Positions 50,859 to 59,075 are shown, numbered from the stretch's first letter. The stretch: DNA of 64,000 nt from Roseibium algicola (GCF_001999245.1 NZ_CP019631.1:248001-312000); one strand, 5' to 3'. Numbers and translations: made by a program. Notes: generated from the sequence alone by a model not told the origin.

Positions 50859-51657
50859 CAGCCGCATCCTCGCAGGGCTTGCACTGATTGCCGGCCTTCT
50901 GTTCCTGTCTCCGGCGCTCTATTCGGTCTTCATGTCGTTCCAGACGGTGGACGCCTATTACACTGGCAAGTTCGAGTTCACACTGGAGAATTACGAGCTG
51001 GCCATCGGGCAATACCATTTTGCCCGCTATCTGCTGAACAGCATCGTCGTATCGGGTTTGGTCACATTCATTGCCCTGACGGTGTCGACAATGGCCGCAT
51101 TTGCCTTTGCCAGATTTCGTTTTCCAGGCGGCAACCTGCTGTTTGCAGCCGTGGTGGCAACCCTGATGATCCCCAGCCATATCTCGCTGATCCCGAACTA
51201 CCTGACCCTTGCAAAGGTGGGGCTGCTGGACACCTATGCAGGGCTCATTCTTCCGGCGATTTCCAACGGTTTCGCGGCTTTCTTTTTGCGGCAGTACATC
51301 CGCGGCATTCCGATCGCCCTGGATGAAGCGGCCTACATGGATGGAGCAACACCGCTCAAGGTGCTCTGGCGCGTAATCGTGCCGATTGCCCGCCCGGCCA
51401 TTTTCTCCATGGGGCTGTTCATCTTCATCACGGAATGGAACAGCTACATCTGGCCGCTGGTCGCTGTTGGTGATGAAGACCTCTACACGCTCCAGATCGG
51501 TCTTGCGCGTCTCTACCGGGTCAATCCGGGCGAAGACGTGGTCAATTGGCCGCTGGTGATGGCGGCATCCACCATCACAATTCTTCCCGTCCTGCTCGGT
51601 TTCATATTCGTCGAACGGCACCTGGTGCGTGGCATCACCATGGGTGCGGTCAAGTAA
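50848..51657 (+). CDS. ugpE: ABC transporter permease, UgpE-type
   Basis: Permease of 269 residues, six helices, EAA loop ALDEAAYMDGATPLKVLWRV. It overlaps UgpA and is followed without a gap by the phosphodiesterase gene. Ends with FVERHLVRGITMGAVK, the usual MalG-family C-terminus that contacts the ATPase. Confidence 0.88.
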   Translation: MKPDSRILAGLALIAGLLFLSPALYSVFMSFQTVDAYYTGKFEFTLENYELAIGQYHFARYLLNSIVVSGLVTFIALTVSTMAAFAFARFRFPGGNLLFAAVVATLMIPSHISLIPNYLTLAKVGLLDTYAGLILPAISNGFAAFFLRQYIRGIPIALDEAAYMDGATPLKVLWRVIVPIARPAIFSMGLFIFITEWNSYIWPLVAVGDEDLYTLQIGLARLYRVNPGEDVVNWPLVMAASTITILPVLLGFIFVERHLVRGITMGAVK

Positions 51658-52419
51658 ATGGAAGTTTCAATGACACGTATTGCATCTCATCGCGGCGGCA
51701 CCCTGGAGTTTGGCGACAGCACACCGGCGGGCTTCGAAGCCACTGCGCGGATGGCGCTTGAGGAAGTCGAATTCGACCTGCACCCGACGACAGATGGCGC
51801 CATCATGGTCCACCACGATGCGACACTCGAGCGAACGACTGACAGATCCGGCGCGATCCGCGATCTGCGCGAGGCCGAGGTTCGATCGGCAACGATCGAT
51901 TACGGCGCGGGAGGCCATCCGCTGTCCCTCCAGGAGCTCTGCGCGATTTACCGGCGCAGTGCCGTTGGCTTCCGCTGCGAGATCAAGCCTGGTCCGGATC
52001 GCAGACCTTATGCCGACTTCGTTCCGAAGGTGGTCGCAATGCTTGCCGCAGAAGACATGCTGGAGCGTACGGTGTTTTCCTCCTTTCTGGTCGAAACACA
52101 GGACGAGCTGGCCAGGGCAACAGAGAGGCCAAGGCTATGGCTTGTCAGCCCGCCGGTTCTTCAGCAACTGGGAACACCAGGCACGCTCGAAGTGGCAAAG
52201 GCTCACGGGATCCCGGAAATCGGTGTTCATGTCGATTGCGCAGATGAAGAGTTGATGACAGCTGTCGAGAACGCCGGACTTCAGTTCGGCTGCTGGGCAG
52301 CGCATACCTGTGCGCAGATCGAAAAGGCCCTTCGGCTCGGTGTGAAGGTTTTCACCACCGACCGGCCCAGTCTCGCGATCGCGATCCGGAACCGCTGGCA
52401 GGGGGAGGGGCGGTCATGA
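51658..52419 (+). CDS. ugpQ: Glycerophosphodiester phosphodiesterase
   Basis: Enzyme of 253 residues of the GDPD family: ASHRGGTLEFGDSTPAGFEA at the N-terminus (His-Arg pair), EFDLHPTTDGAIMVHHDATLERTT holding the Glu, Asp and catalytic His (read in part: VHHDATLERT), and CEIKPG. It splits glycerophosphodiesters to glycerol 3-phosphate and an alcohol. No signal peptide, so it acts on imported diesters in the cytoplasm, as UgpQ does. The stop overlaps the ATPase start by four bases. Confidence 0.92.
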   Translation: MEVSMTRIASHRGGTLEFGDSTPAGFEATARMALEEVEFDLHPTTDGAIMVHHDATLERTTDRSGAIRDLREAEVRSATIDYGAGGHPLSLQELCAIYRRSAVGFRCEIKPGPDRRPYADFVPKVVAMLAAEDMLERTVFSSFLVETQDELARATERPRLWLVSPPVLQQLGTPGTLEVAKAHGIPEIGVHVDCADEELMTAVENAGLQFGCWAAHTCAQIEKALRLGVKVFTTDRPSLAIAIRNRWQGEGRS

Positions 52420-53444
52420 GCGGGATAGAACTGACAGATATCCGCAAATCCTATCCTTGCGGACCGGAAGTTCTGCATGGTGTTTCGCTGGACATGCAAG
52501 CCGGGGAATTCGTCGTGATCGTCGGCCCTTCGGGCTGCGGAAAATCCACGCTGCTACGCCTCATCGCCGGCCTGGAGAAATGCGATCAGGGCGATATCCG
52601 CATCGGTGGCAAACGCGTCAATGACGTTGCGCCGCAGGATCGGGACATTGCAATGATCTTCCAGAATTACGCCCTCTATCCGCATATGAACGTGCGCCAG
52701 AACATCGCCTTTGGTCTGGAGTTGCGCGGCGTCGCCAAGTCAGAGCGTAACGCCCGAGCAGAGGAAGTGGCCAGAACGTTGAAACTTGATCCTTATCTCG
52801 ACCGAAAGCCGGGCGCCCTGTCCGGCGGCCAGCGTCAGCGGGTCGCGATGGGTCGGGCCATGGCGCGCAACAGTTCCATCTTCCTGATGGACGAGCCGCT
52901 GTCCAATCTGGATAACGCCCTTCGGGTTGCCATGCGCTCGGAAATCAAGGAGCTCCACCGGCAACTGGGGGCGACTGTCGTTTACGTAACCCACGATCAG
53001 GGTGAAGCCCTTTCCCTGGCGGATCGGATCGCCGTCCTGAAAGACGGAGATCTTCTGCAGTTCGACACGCCCGGCACGATCTATGACCGGCCGGCGAACC
53101 GCTTCGTCGCCGGGTTCCTCGGAATGCTGCCGACAAATTTTCTGCCCATTGAAACCTTGCCCTTCTGGTCCGACAGAACAGGCCTCACTGTCGGCATGCG
53201 GCCGGAGCATATGAAGGTACACACCTCGTCACCGGACGTTCCCGCGATCCCCGCACGGATTGTCTTTTCGGAGATGACCGGAGCCAATCTGGTCCTGCAT
53301 TGTGAAAGCGACGTCGGCAGGTTGATCGTGACCGCCCCGCGGCATGACATGACCTCCGGAGGCGAAACCGTCTGGATCGGCTATGACACCGATCAGGCCA
53401 TCTACTTCGATGCAGCAAGTGAAAGCCGGGTGGAAATGGCTTGA
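52416..53444 (+). CDS. ugpC: ABC transporter ATP-binding protein, UgpC-type
   Basis: ATPase of 342 residues: Walker A GPSGCGKST, signature LSGGQRQRVAMGRAM, Walker B IFLMDEPLSNLD, switch VTHDQGEAL and a C-terminal OB-fold regulatory domain (VGMRPEHMKVH). It is the last gene of the ugp-type operon and is coupled to ugpQ by overlap. MalK-type C-terminal domains can receive regulatory signals. Confidence 0.92.
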   Translation: MSGIELTDIRKSYPCGPEVLHGVSLDMQAGEFVVIVGPSGCGKSTLLRLIAGLEKCDQGDIRIGGKRVNDVAPQDRDIAMIFQNYALYPHMNVRQNIAFGLELRGVAKSERNARAEEVARTLKLDPYLDRKPGALSGGQRQRVAMGRAMARNSSIFLMDEPLSNLDNALRVAMRSEIKELHRQLGATVVYVTHDQGEALSLADRIAVLKDGDLLQFDTPGTIYDRPANRFVAGFLGMLPTNFLPIETLPFWSDRTGLTVGMRPEHMKVHTSSPDVPAIPARIVFSEMTGANLVLHCESDVGRLIVTAPRHDMTSGGETVWIGYDTDQAIYFDAASESRVEMA

Positions 53445-53481
53445 GCGGTACGGCGTCTTTTGAAGCCGGCTGAACCGGCAA

Positions 53482-53781
53482 TCAGAAGCCCTGGAACAGG
53501 GTGTCCAGCGCGCGGGTAATTTCCGCAAAGTTCTCGTCGAGGCTGCCGATCGGGTCTCCCAACTGGGAAACCGCCACGGCGGCGAGGAATTGGGTCGCCA
53601 TGACGTATTCCTCGTCCTCCCAGCCGAATGTCGGGTTCAGGTAGGCCGCGGGCGCCGGTGCGCGAGACCTGGGCAAAAGCGGCACGACGACGCGTGTGTT
53701 GAGGCTTTCCAGAAGGTCCGCCTGCACATCCAGCACCAGAACGCTGTCCGGTTTCAGCCGGTAGAGCTGATTTCTGGCCAT
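53482..53781 (-). CDS. ccdB: CcdB-family gyrase-poisoning toxin
   Basis: Toxin of 99 residues: N-terminal MARNQLYRLKPDSVLVLDVQADLLESLNTRVVVPL (in part) and C-terminal ALDTLFQGF match CcdB. The CcdB C-terminus of plasmid F ends in Trp-Gly-Ile, which contacts GyrA; here the end is Phe-Gln-Gly-Phe, so gyrase poisoning is likely but not certain. It follows the antitoxin with a one-base overlap. Confidence 0.88.
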   Translation of the reverse strand: MARNQLYRLKPDSVLVLDVQADLLESLNTRVVVPLLPRSRAPAPAAYLNPTFGWEDEEYVMATQFLAAVAVSQLGDPIGSLDENFAEITRALDTLFQGF

Positions 53782-54014
53782 TAAAACAGGCGTCTCGCTT
53801 CAAGCGGCAGGCCGTGTTCCTCGACAAAGTCGTTGGAGCTGTTCAGGGCCGCCCTGTTTTCCAGTTTCCACCGTTCCGCGCGGGCTTGTGAAACCGCGCG
53901 CCGGATACCTTCTTCGGCTGCTTGGGAAATATTCACGCCCAGTTCCTTCGCCGAACCGACCAGCGTCATATCAATTGTCAAATTGGTCGCTTTGCGTGCG
54001 TGAACGCGTGCCAT
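53781..54014 (-). CDS. ccdA: CcdA-family antitoxin
   Basis: Antitoxin of 77 residues: ribbon-helix-helix DNA-binding part (KATNLTIDMTLVGSAKELGV) and a C-terminal toxin-binding tail (RAALNSSNDFVEEHGLPLEARRLF in part). It binds CcdB and represses the operon. Repeats ATGCGCA (54076-54082 and 54089-54095) and the near-palindrome CCGGATACCGG lie upstream in the promoter. Confidence 0.88.
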   Translation of the reverse strand: MARVHARKATNLTIDMTLVGSAKELGVNISQAAEEGIRRAVSQARAERWKLENRAALNSSNDFVEEHGLPLEARRLF

Positions 54015-54062
54015 CTTGTTTCCAAACCATTCATACCCGGTATCCGGATAATAGCGGCATGC

Positions 54063-54097
54063 TTACGCATTTTCAATGCGCACTATAAATGCGCATT
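54063..54097. promoter_or_regulatory. Candidate ccdAB operator
   Basis: Direct repeat ATGCGCA at 54076 and 54089 (13-base period) with an inverted half-site ACGCAT at 54065-54070, in the promoter of ccdAB. The spacing suits side-by-side ribbon-helix-helix dimers. Confidence 0.45.
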
Positions 54098-54120
54098 ATC
54101 ACACTGAGAGACCGATGGCC

Positions 54121-54250
54121 TCGAGAAAGACCTGTCCAGCACGAAGCGCCCGTATTGTCCGGGCAGACGAGTATCCTTTCACGAAGGGACACCGCGAAGG
54201 GGACAAGGCCAGTGAGCGGCAAGAGTTTCCCTTGGACAGGTCTTTCTCGA
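54121..54250. repeat. 130-bp element bounded by a perfect 18-bp inverted repeat
   Basis: TCGAGAAAGACCTGTCCA (54121-54138) is repeated exactly in inverse orientation at 54233-54250. The 94-base interior has no convincing gene. No target-site duplication is apparent. It sits between ccdAB and the DoxX gene. It could be a small nonautonomous repeat (MITE-like) or a strong bidirectional hairpin. Confidence 0.6.
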
Positions 54251-54268
54251 TTGATCGGGAGTGTCAGT

Positions 54269-54664
54269 TCAAGTCCATCCCCGCAACGGGAACAGCCTGC
54301 GCAGGTCCGGAGCGCGTAACCACAGGCCACCCCACATGAACAGGCCCAGATAAAGACTGAACAGCACATGGCTGAACAGGGGGGACCCGGCCCGGATCTG
54401 GGTTGCCATGGCACCGCCGAGCAAGCCCATCATCAAGATTGCTCCTAACACGCTGGTGCGCGGAATGAGGTAAAGAACAAGGCAGGCCAGTTCGATCAAG
54501 CCAATCGGAAATGCGTACCCCGCAGGCCAGCCAAGCTCGGCCAGCGTGTCTTCGGCAACCGGCAGATGGAGCAGCTTCGGCGCAATGGAAGCGCCCAGCA
54601 TGAACAGGGCGAACAGGCCCGTCAGAATGCGACCTGCCCAAAGCATGGTGGTGCCGTTACTCAT
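54269..54664 (-). CDS. DoxX-family membrane protein
   Basis: Membrane protein of 131 residues with four hydrophobic segments (AGRILTGLFALFMLGASIAP, FPIGLIELACLVLYLIP, VLGAILMMGLLGGAMATQI, VLFSLYLGLFMWGGLWL), the DoxX-like layout. ATG 54664 follows GGAGCG. It lies behind an AHSA1/SRPBCC gene and likely forms an operon with it. Function unknown; DoxX relatives are linked to redox homeostasis. Confidence 0.85.
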   Translation of the reverse strand: MSNGTTMLWAGRILTGLFALFMLGASIAPKLLHLPVAEDTLAELGWPAGYAFPIGLIELACLVLYLIPRTSVLGAILMMGLLGGAMATQIRAGSPLFSHVLFSLYLGLFMWGGLWLRAPDLRRLFPLRGWT

Positions 54665-54675
54665 TTCGCGCTCCA

Positions 54676-55140
54676 TCAGATAGACTTGGCAAGTTCTTCA
54701 AGCTGCTCGGCAGCCTTGCCCCAGCCTTCGTGAAACCCCATCCGTTCGTGTTCCTCCCTGGCTTCCTTCGTCCAATGAAGAGCCTGAGCGTGGTAACGGG
54801 TCCTGCCACCACCCAGATCTTCAAAGGTTACCTCAGCCACCATGAAGGGGCGGCCGGTTGGTTTCCAGCCGGGATGGAATGCGTCGGTGGTGACCAGACG
54901 TTCGTTTGGAACGACTTCCAGAAAGACACCGGTATTTGGGAATTCCTCGCCGTTTGGACCATGCATGCGACAGGAAAACTCGCCGCCGGGCTGCAGATCG
55001 ATACGGGCATCGGTGACATACCAGGGCTTGGGACAGAACCACTTTTCAAGCAGTTTCGGCTCCGTCCAGCAACGCCAGAGTTTTTCTCGTGGAGCATCCA
55101 GGTCAAGGATCAGTTCGAGTGCATGCTGTTGTTCTGACAT
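54676..55140 (-). CDS. SRPBCC/AHSA1-family protein
   Basis: Protein of 154 residues of the START-like SRPBCC fold: LDAPREKLWRCWTEPKLLEKW, then PGGEFSCRMHGPNGEEFP and the C-terminal amphipathic helix HEGWGKAAEQLEELAKSI. ATG 55140 is preferred over 55176 because the fold starts right behind it. Ligand-binding or stress function, unknown. Such genes frequently accompany ECF42 sigma factors and YCII proteins, as here. Confidence 0.87.
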   Translation of the reverse strand: MSEQQHALELILDLDAPREKLWRCWTEPKLLEKWFCPKPWYVTDARIDLQPGGEFSCRMHGPNGEEFPNTGVFLEVVPNERLVTTDAFHPGWKPTGRPFMVAEVTFEDLGGGRTRYHAQALHWTKEAREEHERMGFHEGWGKAAEQLEELAKSI

Positions 55141-55211
55141 CTGATTTCGTCCATTGCGCTGTTGTTGATAGCTCAAGGACGAATGAAGGAGGGCACGTGC
55201 GACAAATGAGT

Positions 55212-56465
55212 TCAGTTTTTTTCAAGGCCTGTCATCTGGTCGAGCTGTTGGCGAATATGAGCGGCTTCCGCGACCGTCCCGGCAAGTGAAATGGCCTGAT
55301 CAAATGCGCAGCGTGCCTCGCTTGTCCGCCCCAATTGCTTGAGCAGCGCCCCACGCGCGCCATGATAATAGAAATATCCGCGAAGTTTGACTGCGAGCGG
55401 TTCGATCATCTGCAACGCAGCTGCGGCCCCTTCCGTTTTCGACACCGCAACGGCACGGTTGAGTGTGACAACGGGAGATGGCGAGCGACGCTCGAGTGCG
55501 GCGTAAAGCTGTTCGATCTCTTTCCAGTCGGTGTCTTCCGGTGTCGCGGCACGCGCATGCAGAGCAGCAATTGCAGCCTGTATCTGATAGGGCCCCGGTC
55601 CGCGGCGGAGCATCGCCTTGTCTATGAGGACAAGGGCTTCGGCTATCATGGGCCGGTTCCATCGTGATCTGTCCTGATCTTCCAGGAGGACCAACAGGCC
55701 GTTTGCGTCAACTCGCGTCTCTTGACGGGAATGCTGCAACAGCATGAGCGCAAGCAGTCCCATGAGTTCCGGGTCGGAGGGGAACATCCGCAGCAGCAGC
55801 CTGGCCAGCCGAATACCCTCGTGGCACAGCCCCGAGCGCTCGCCAGCCGGATCAGGGTCGCTGTAGCCTTCGCTAAAGACGAGATAAATCATCGCGGATA
55901 CAGCCGCCAGACGGTTTTCCCGCTCTGCCTGATCCGGTGTCTCGAACGGCACGCCAGCGTCGGCTATCGTCGCCTTTGCACGGGTGATCCGCTGCCGCAT
56001 CGCGTGTTCGCCGACCAGAAATGCCCGGGCGATGTCACCTACCGGAATGCCGGATACGATGCGCAATGCAAGCGCGATCTGTTGGGTAGCCGGCAGATCC
56101 GGATGACAGCAGATAAACAGAAGGCGCAGGATGTCATCACGGTAGTCTGCCGTATCGAGCCGTTCAACCAGGTCCGGTTCGGCATCCTCCACGTTCGACA
56201 GAACGTCTTCGGGGGGCAGACCGGAGGTCCTTGCCTCGCGTTTCAGCACGTCCAGCGCCAGATTGCGGCCGACGGTGATCAGCCATCCTTCCACGTTTCG
56301 CGGCGGTCCGTTGTCCGGCCAGTTTTTCAAGGCGCGCAGGCAGGCTTCCTGAAAGGCTTCTTCGGCCAGATCCAGATCACGAAAATACCGGAGCAATGCG
56401 GCCATCACCCGTGGCCGCGAGGCAGTCAATTTGCTGTCAATCCATGTGAGATCAGGCGGTTGCAT
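55212..56465 (-). CDS. ECF42-type RNA polymerase sigma factor with C-terminal extension
   Basis: Sigma factor of 417 residues: region 2 (YFRDLDLAEEAFQEACLRAL, then WLITVGRNLALDVLKRE), region 4 (RIVSGIPVGDIARAFLVGEHAMRQRITRAKA in part) and a ~230-residue TPR-like C-terminal domain ending near PVVTLNRAVAVSKTEG. This length and domain define the ECF42 group, which uses the C-terminal extension instead of an anti-sigma factor for control. It overlaps the YCII gene by 14 bases; ECF42 factors typically drive transcription of such DGPF/YCII genes. Confidence 0.9.
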   Translation of the reverse strand: MQPPDLTWIDSKLTASRPRVMAALLRYFRDLDLAEEAFQEACLRALKNWPDNGPPRNVEGWLITVGRNLALDVLKREARTSGLPPEDVLSNVEDAEPDLVERLDTADYRDDILRLLFICCHPDLPATQQIALALRIVSGIPVGDIARAFLVGEHAMRQRITRAKATIADAGVPFETPDQAERENRLAAVSAMIYLVFSEGYSDPDPAGERSGLCHEGIRLARLLLRMFPSDPELMGLLALMLLQHSRQETRVDANGLLVLLEDQDRSRWNRPMIAEALVLIDKAMLRRGPGPYQIQAAIAALHARAATPEDTDWKEIEQLYAALERRSPSPVVTLNRAVAVSKTEGAAAALQMIEPLAVKLRGYFYYHGARGALLKQLGRTSEARCAFDQAISLAGTVAEAAHIRQQLDQMTGLEKN

Positions 56466-56829
56466 TGTCGGTGTCAGTCGTGGTTCCCGGGTGGAAGCTC
56501 TTGACCGGCCTCAGTTCATAGGCTCCACCGGGGTTGGCTTCGGTAAGGTCTCTGGCAAAGTCCAGGGCCTGCTGCTGATCCTCAACCTCAACCAGATAAA
56601 AGCCGAGCAGCTGTTCCTTGGTCTCCGCATAGGGGCCATCGGTAACGAGATTTTCCTTCTTGTGGAGGGTAGAGGCCGTTTTGGTGGGCATGAGGCGGGC
56701 AGCCAGCTCATACTGATCAGCCCACTTCTCGTGGACGACCTGCAGCCGTTTCATGACAGCAGCGTCTTCCTCGTCACTCCACGCGGAGGTGACCTCTTCA
56801 TCATTATAGCAAAGCAGCATGTACAACAT
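56452..56829 (-). CDS. YCII/DGPF-domain protein
   Basis: Protein of 125 residues: MLYMLLCYNDEEVT at the start, the DGPF signature as TDGPYAETKEQLLGFYLVEV, and PVKSFHPG near the end. It stands directly before the ECF42 sigma gene, with overlap. In known ECF42 systems the partner DGPF genes are the main targets of the sigma factor; their biochemical function is unresolved. ATG 56844 is an alternative start. Confidence 0.88.
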   Translation of the reverse strand: MLYMLLCYNDEEVTSAWSDEEDAAVMKRLQVVHEKWADQYELAARLMPTKTASTLHKKENLVTDGPYAETKEQLLGFYLVEVEDQQQALDFARDLTEANPGGAYELRPVKSFHPGTTTDTDNATA

Positions 56830-56924
56830 GAAAAACGGTTCCATAGTTACAAGGACGGTTCTGACATTCGAATTGCGACATTACGGATAGTTTTTTGGCA
56901 AGAGCAGTAAGGCTGTTCGGCCTT

Positions 56925-57446
56925 TCAGATCTTGCGACCGCCTTCCGATCCTTCCAGAGCCTTCGTCAACTTCCCCAACAATGCCGAAAGCGTGCGCTGT
57001 TCCTCATCTGTAAGGCAGTCGATCAATCGGGCTTCGTGAGCCATGTCTTCCTTGAAAGCGGACCGGATGAGGTCCATCCCCTTCTTGGATAAGCGGACGG
57101 GCGAGCTCCGGCCGTCTGCAAGGTCCTTTGGCCTTTCGATCAATCCGGCCCTTTCCAGGCGTGCCAGAATGCCGGTTAGCCCTCCTGAGGTGAGCATCAG
57201 GGAATTGAACAGTTCCGTGGGGCGAAGCTGGTAAGGTGATCCGGAGCGCAGCAGCGTCGACAGCACGTCGAATTCCCGGCTATCGAGGCCGTGTCTAGAG
57301 AAAATGGCCTCGATGCCCGGCCGGGCCAAATGGGTGATCACCCGCGCGCGGCCAAGGATTGCCATGCCGCGTGTATCAACCTCCGGCAACTCCAGCTCCC
57401 ATTGCCGGCGTCGGCGTTCAACGTGATCCGTATCGTTTTTGCTCAT
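56925..57446 (-). CDS. MarR-family transcriptional regulator
   Basis: Regulator of 173 residues with a MarR winged helix (RPTELFNSLMLTSGGLTGIL, wing LAKDLADGRSSPVRLSKKG approximated by PKDLADGRSSPVRLSKKG). It is divergent from the DUF4287 gene, and the gap holds a near-perfect palindrome TTATCTT-N6-AAGATAA with another half-site next to it. It probably represses itself and its neighbour. Confidence 0.9.
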   Translation of the reverse strand: MSKNDTDHVERRRRQWELELPEVDTRGMAILGRARVITHLARPGIEAIFSRHGLDSREFDVLSTLLRSGSPYQLRPTELFNSLMLTSGGLTGILARLERAGLIERPKDLADGRSSPVRLSKKGMDLIRSAFKEDMAHEARLIDCLTDEEQRTLSALLGKLTKALEGSEGGRKI

Positions 57447-57454
57447 TCTCGATT

Positions 57455-57500
57455 TTATCTTGCGTGCGAGACAATTCAGTTTATCTTTCGCGCAAGATAA
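57455..57500. promoter_or_regulatory. MarR operator pair
   Basis: TTATCTTTCGCGCAAGATAA at 57481-57500 is an 18-of-20 palindrome, and TTATCTTGCG starts again at 57455, 26 bases earlier. They lie 9-54 bases upstream of the MarR start and about 65 before the DUF4287 gene. Confidence 0.65.
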
Positions 57501-57563
57501 ATCAACCCGGCGACTTCAGGTGCTTGGTCTCGGGCGTCGCATACATCACGAGAGGAGAGTGCG

Positions 57564-57788
57564 GTGGCTGAAAAAGATCAGGTCGCCAAGGTGAAGGGGC
57601 CTGCGTCGTACTTTCCGTCTATCGAAAAGAAATACGGCAAGCCTATCGGCGATTGGCAAGCTCTCGTGCGCGCCCAGGCCGGAAAGAAGCACATGGAAAT
57701 TGTCGACTTTCTGAAAACAGAACACGGGCTTGGGCACGGACATGCAAATGCAATCGTCGCGGCCACGCTCGCTGAAGATAAAAGCTGA
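57564..57788 (+). CDS. DUF4287-domain protein
   Basis: Small protein of 74 residues with the DUF4287 pattern GPASYFPSIEKKYGKPIGDW, AGKKHMEIVDFLKTEHGLGH and GHANAIVAATL. GTG 57564 is preceded by GAGGAG. Function unknown; members occur alone or fused to DUF5655 transport-type domains. It is divergent from the MarR gene and likely under its control. Confidence 0.85.
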   Translation: MAEKDQVAKVKGPASYFPSIEKKYGKPIGDWQALVRAQAGKKHMEIVDFLKTEHGLGHGHANAIVAATLAEDKS

Positions 57789-58367
57789 TCGATTGCTTGA
57801 GCGGTGATGGGCCTGTTTTCAAGTGCGCGCCGCTAAAGATGAGATCGCCTCCGCCACCCAGGATGTCGCCAGCGGAGCGACAGGCAAAAGCCGGTCAGTC
57901 TTCACCGATTTGTTTGTTTGCTGGTTGTGCTTCTCAAGCATCTTAAGTGCCACGCGGAAGTAGGTAAGACTTTAGCGTTTAAGTGGCGGTTTGAAGATAT
58001 ATTGCCAGTTGAATTCTCCGGCTAAATATTTGCCTGGAGAAGCGTTTGGTCATAATCAAAACCTACATGAAAAAAACAATAAAACTGAGGTGAGTTCGAC
58101 TGTAGTTGCATTAAATATTTTCATCCGTATCGGGTGTTGATTTTGGTGAAGGCTTTTGTATTCAGAATAAAAAGAAGAAGTTGCGGTGATGATATCTGTG
58201 CGATTAGATATAATGATTTATGTCACTGATTTTTTCCCCGGTGTAGACTAATTGCCCTAAAATGTTGGCTGGAATTTAAAAGCCATTGGTCCTTTTTAGC
58301 CGAGTCATGACCTGAAATTACTTTACGTAATCAATAGAGCTGGTCATGGTCCTTCGGGAGACGTTCA
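57789..58367. other. AT-rich noncoding island
   Basis: About 580 bases without a supported gene, clearly lower in GC than the rest of the window, especially 58000-58340. A 46-codon GTG frame (57823-57963) shows a chemoreceptor-like stretch (AAKDEIASATQDVASGATG) and could be a gene remnant. The right half probably contains the promoter of the LuxR-type gene. The composition suggests acquired DNA. Confidence 0.5.
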
Positions 58368-59075
58368 ATGTCCAAGCATTTGCGTTACTTATTTTTTATA
58401 GGTCCCAGGGACAAATTGCCGAAACCCTTGGAAAATGCATTGGTTCGGGAGCTGCCGGGTCTCGTTGTGCAGGTTTCAACTGACTGGGATGTGCTGGTTG
58501 AAAAGGCCGAACAGGAAGGGATTTTGCCTTCTCTGATCCTGGTTGATGAAGCCTTTGGCGCCACGAATGCTGATTTGTTGCAAGTGTTCCAGGACACGTA
58601 TCCCAATGCCGTGCTGTGTCTAACCTTTAACGGTGAGTACACGTCCAGGCTGCACATTCGAAAATGTCTGAAAACCGGTATCATCAATAACGTCATACCC
58701 ATGAACCTCCGGCTGGATCTTTGGCTCTATGCGATCCAGATCATGCTGCATGGTGGCTCCTACATGCCGCCGGATCTTGTCGAACTTCTCGAGACCGACA
58801 GGAGCATGCAGCTGGAAAAGGCGCGCAAGGCGACTGCTGCCAGCGGCGTGTCCGGGGTGCACATCGTAAATTCGCTGACACCCCGAGAGCGGGAAGTGCT
58901 GGAGTTGATCGCACGAGGGCAGCAAAACAAGCATATTGCTGCAAATCTCTCGCTGTCGGAGCACACGATCAAACTTCACATTCACCACATCATTTCGAAG
59001 ATGGGCGTATCAAACAGGACTGAAGCAGCCGCCGCATATCTTCAGATACATCGATCCGCCGGCGGTAACGGTTAG
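58368..59075 (+). CDS. LuxR-family transcriptional regulator
   Basis: Regulator of 235 residues: a C-terminal LuxR HTH (LTPREREVLELIARGQQNKH, about 168-187, and HTIKLHIHHIISKMGVSNRTEAA) and an N-terminal receiver-like domain (PSLILVDEAFG, AVLCLTFNGEY). The receiver fold lacks some acidic-pocket residues, so phosphorylation is doubtful. GGGAG lies before ATG 58368. Its coding region is less GC-rich than its neighbours. It may control the desaturase or the NRPS-like gene; no direct evidence. Confidence 0.85.
   Translation: MSKHLRYLFFIGPRDKLPKPLENALVRELPGLVVQVSTDWDVLVEKAEQEGILPSLILVDEAFGATNADLLQVFQDTYPNAVLCLTFNGEYTSRLHIRKCLKTGIINNVIPMNLRLDLWLYAIQIMLHGGSYMPPDLVELLETDRSMQLEKARKATAASGVSGVHIVNSLTPREREVLELIARGQQNKHIAANLSLSEHTIKLHIHHIISKMGVSNRTEAAAAYLQIHRSAGGNG

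Noticed and set aside
57823..57963. A 46-codon GTG frame with a methyl-accepting-chemotaxis-like stretch.
   Set aside because: Too short and without ribosome site; mentioned only as a possible remnant in the AT-rich island.
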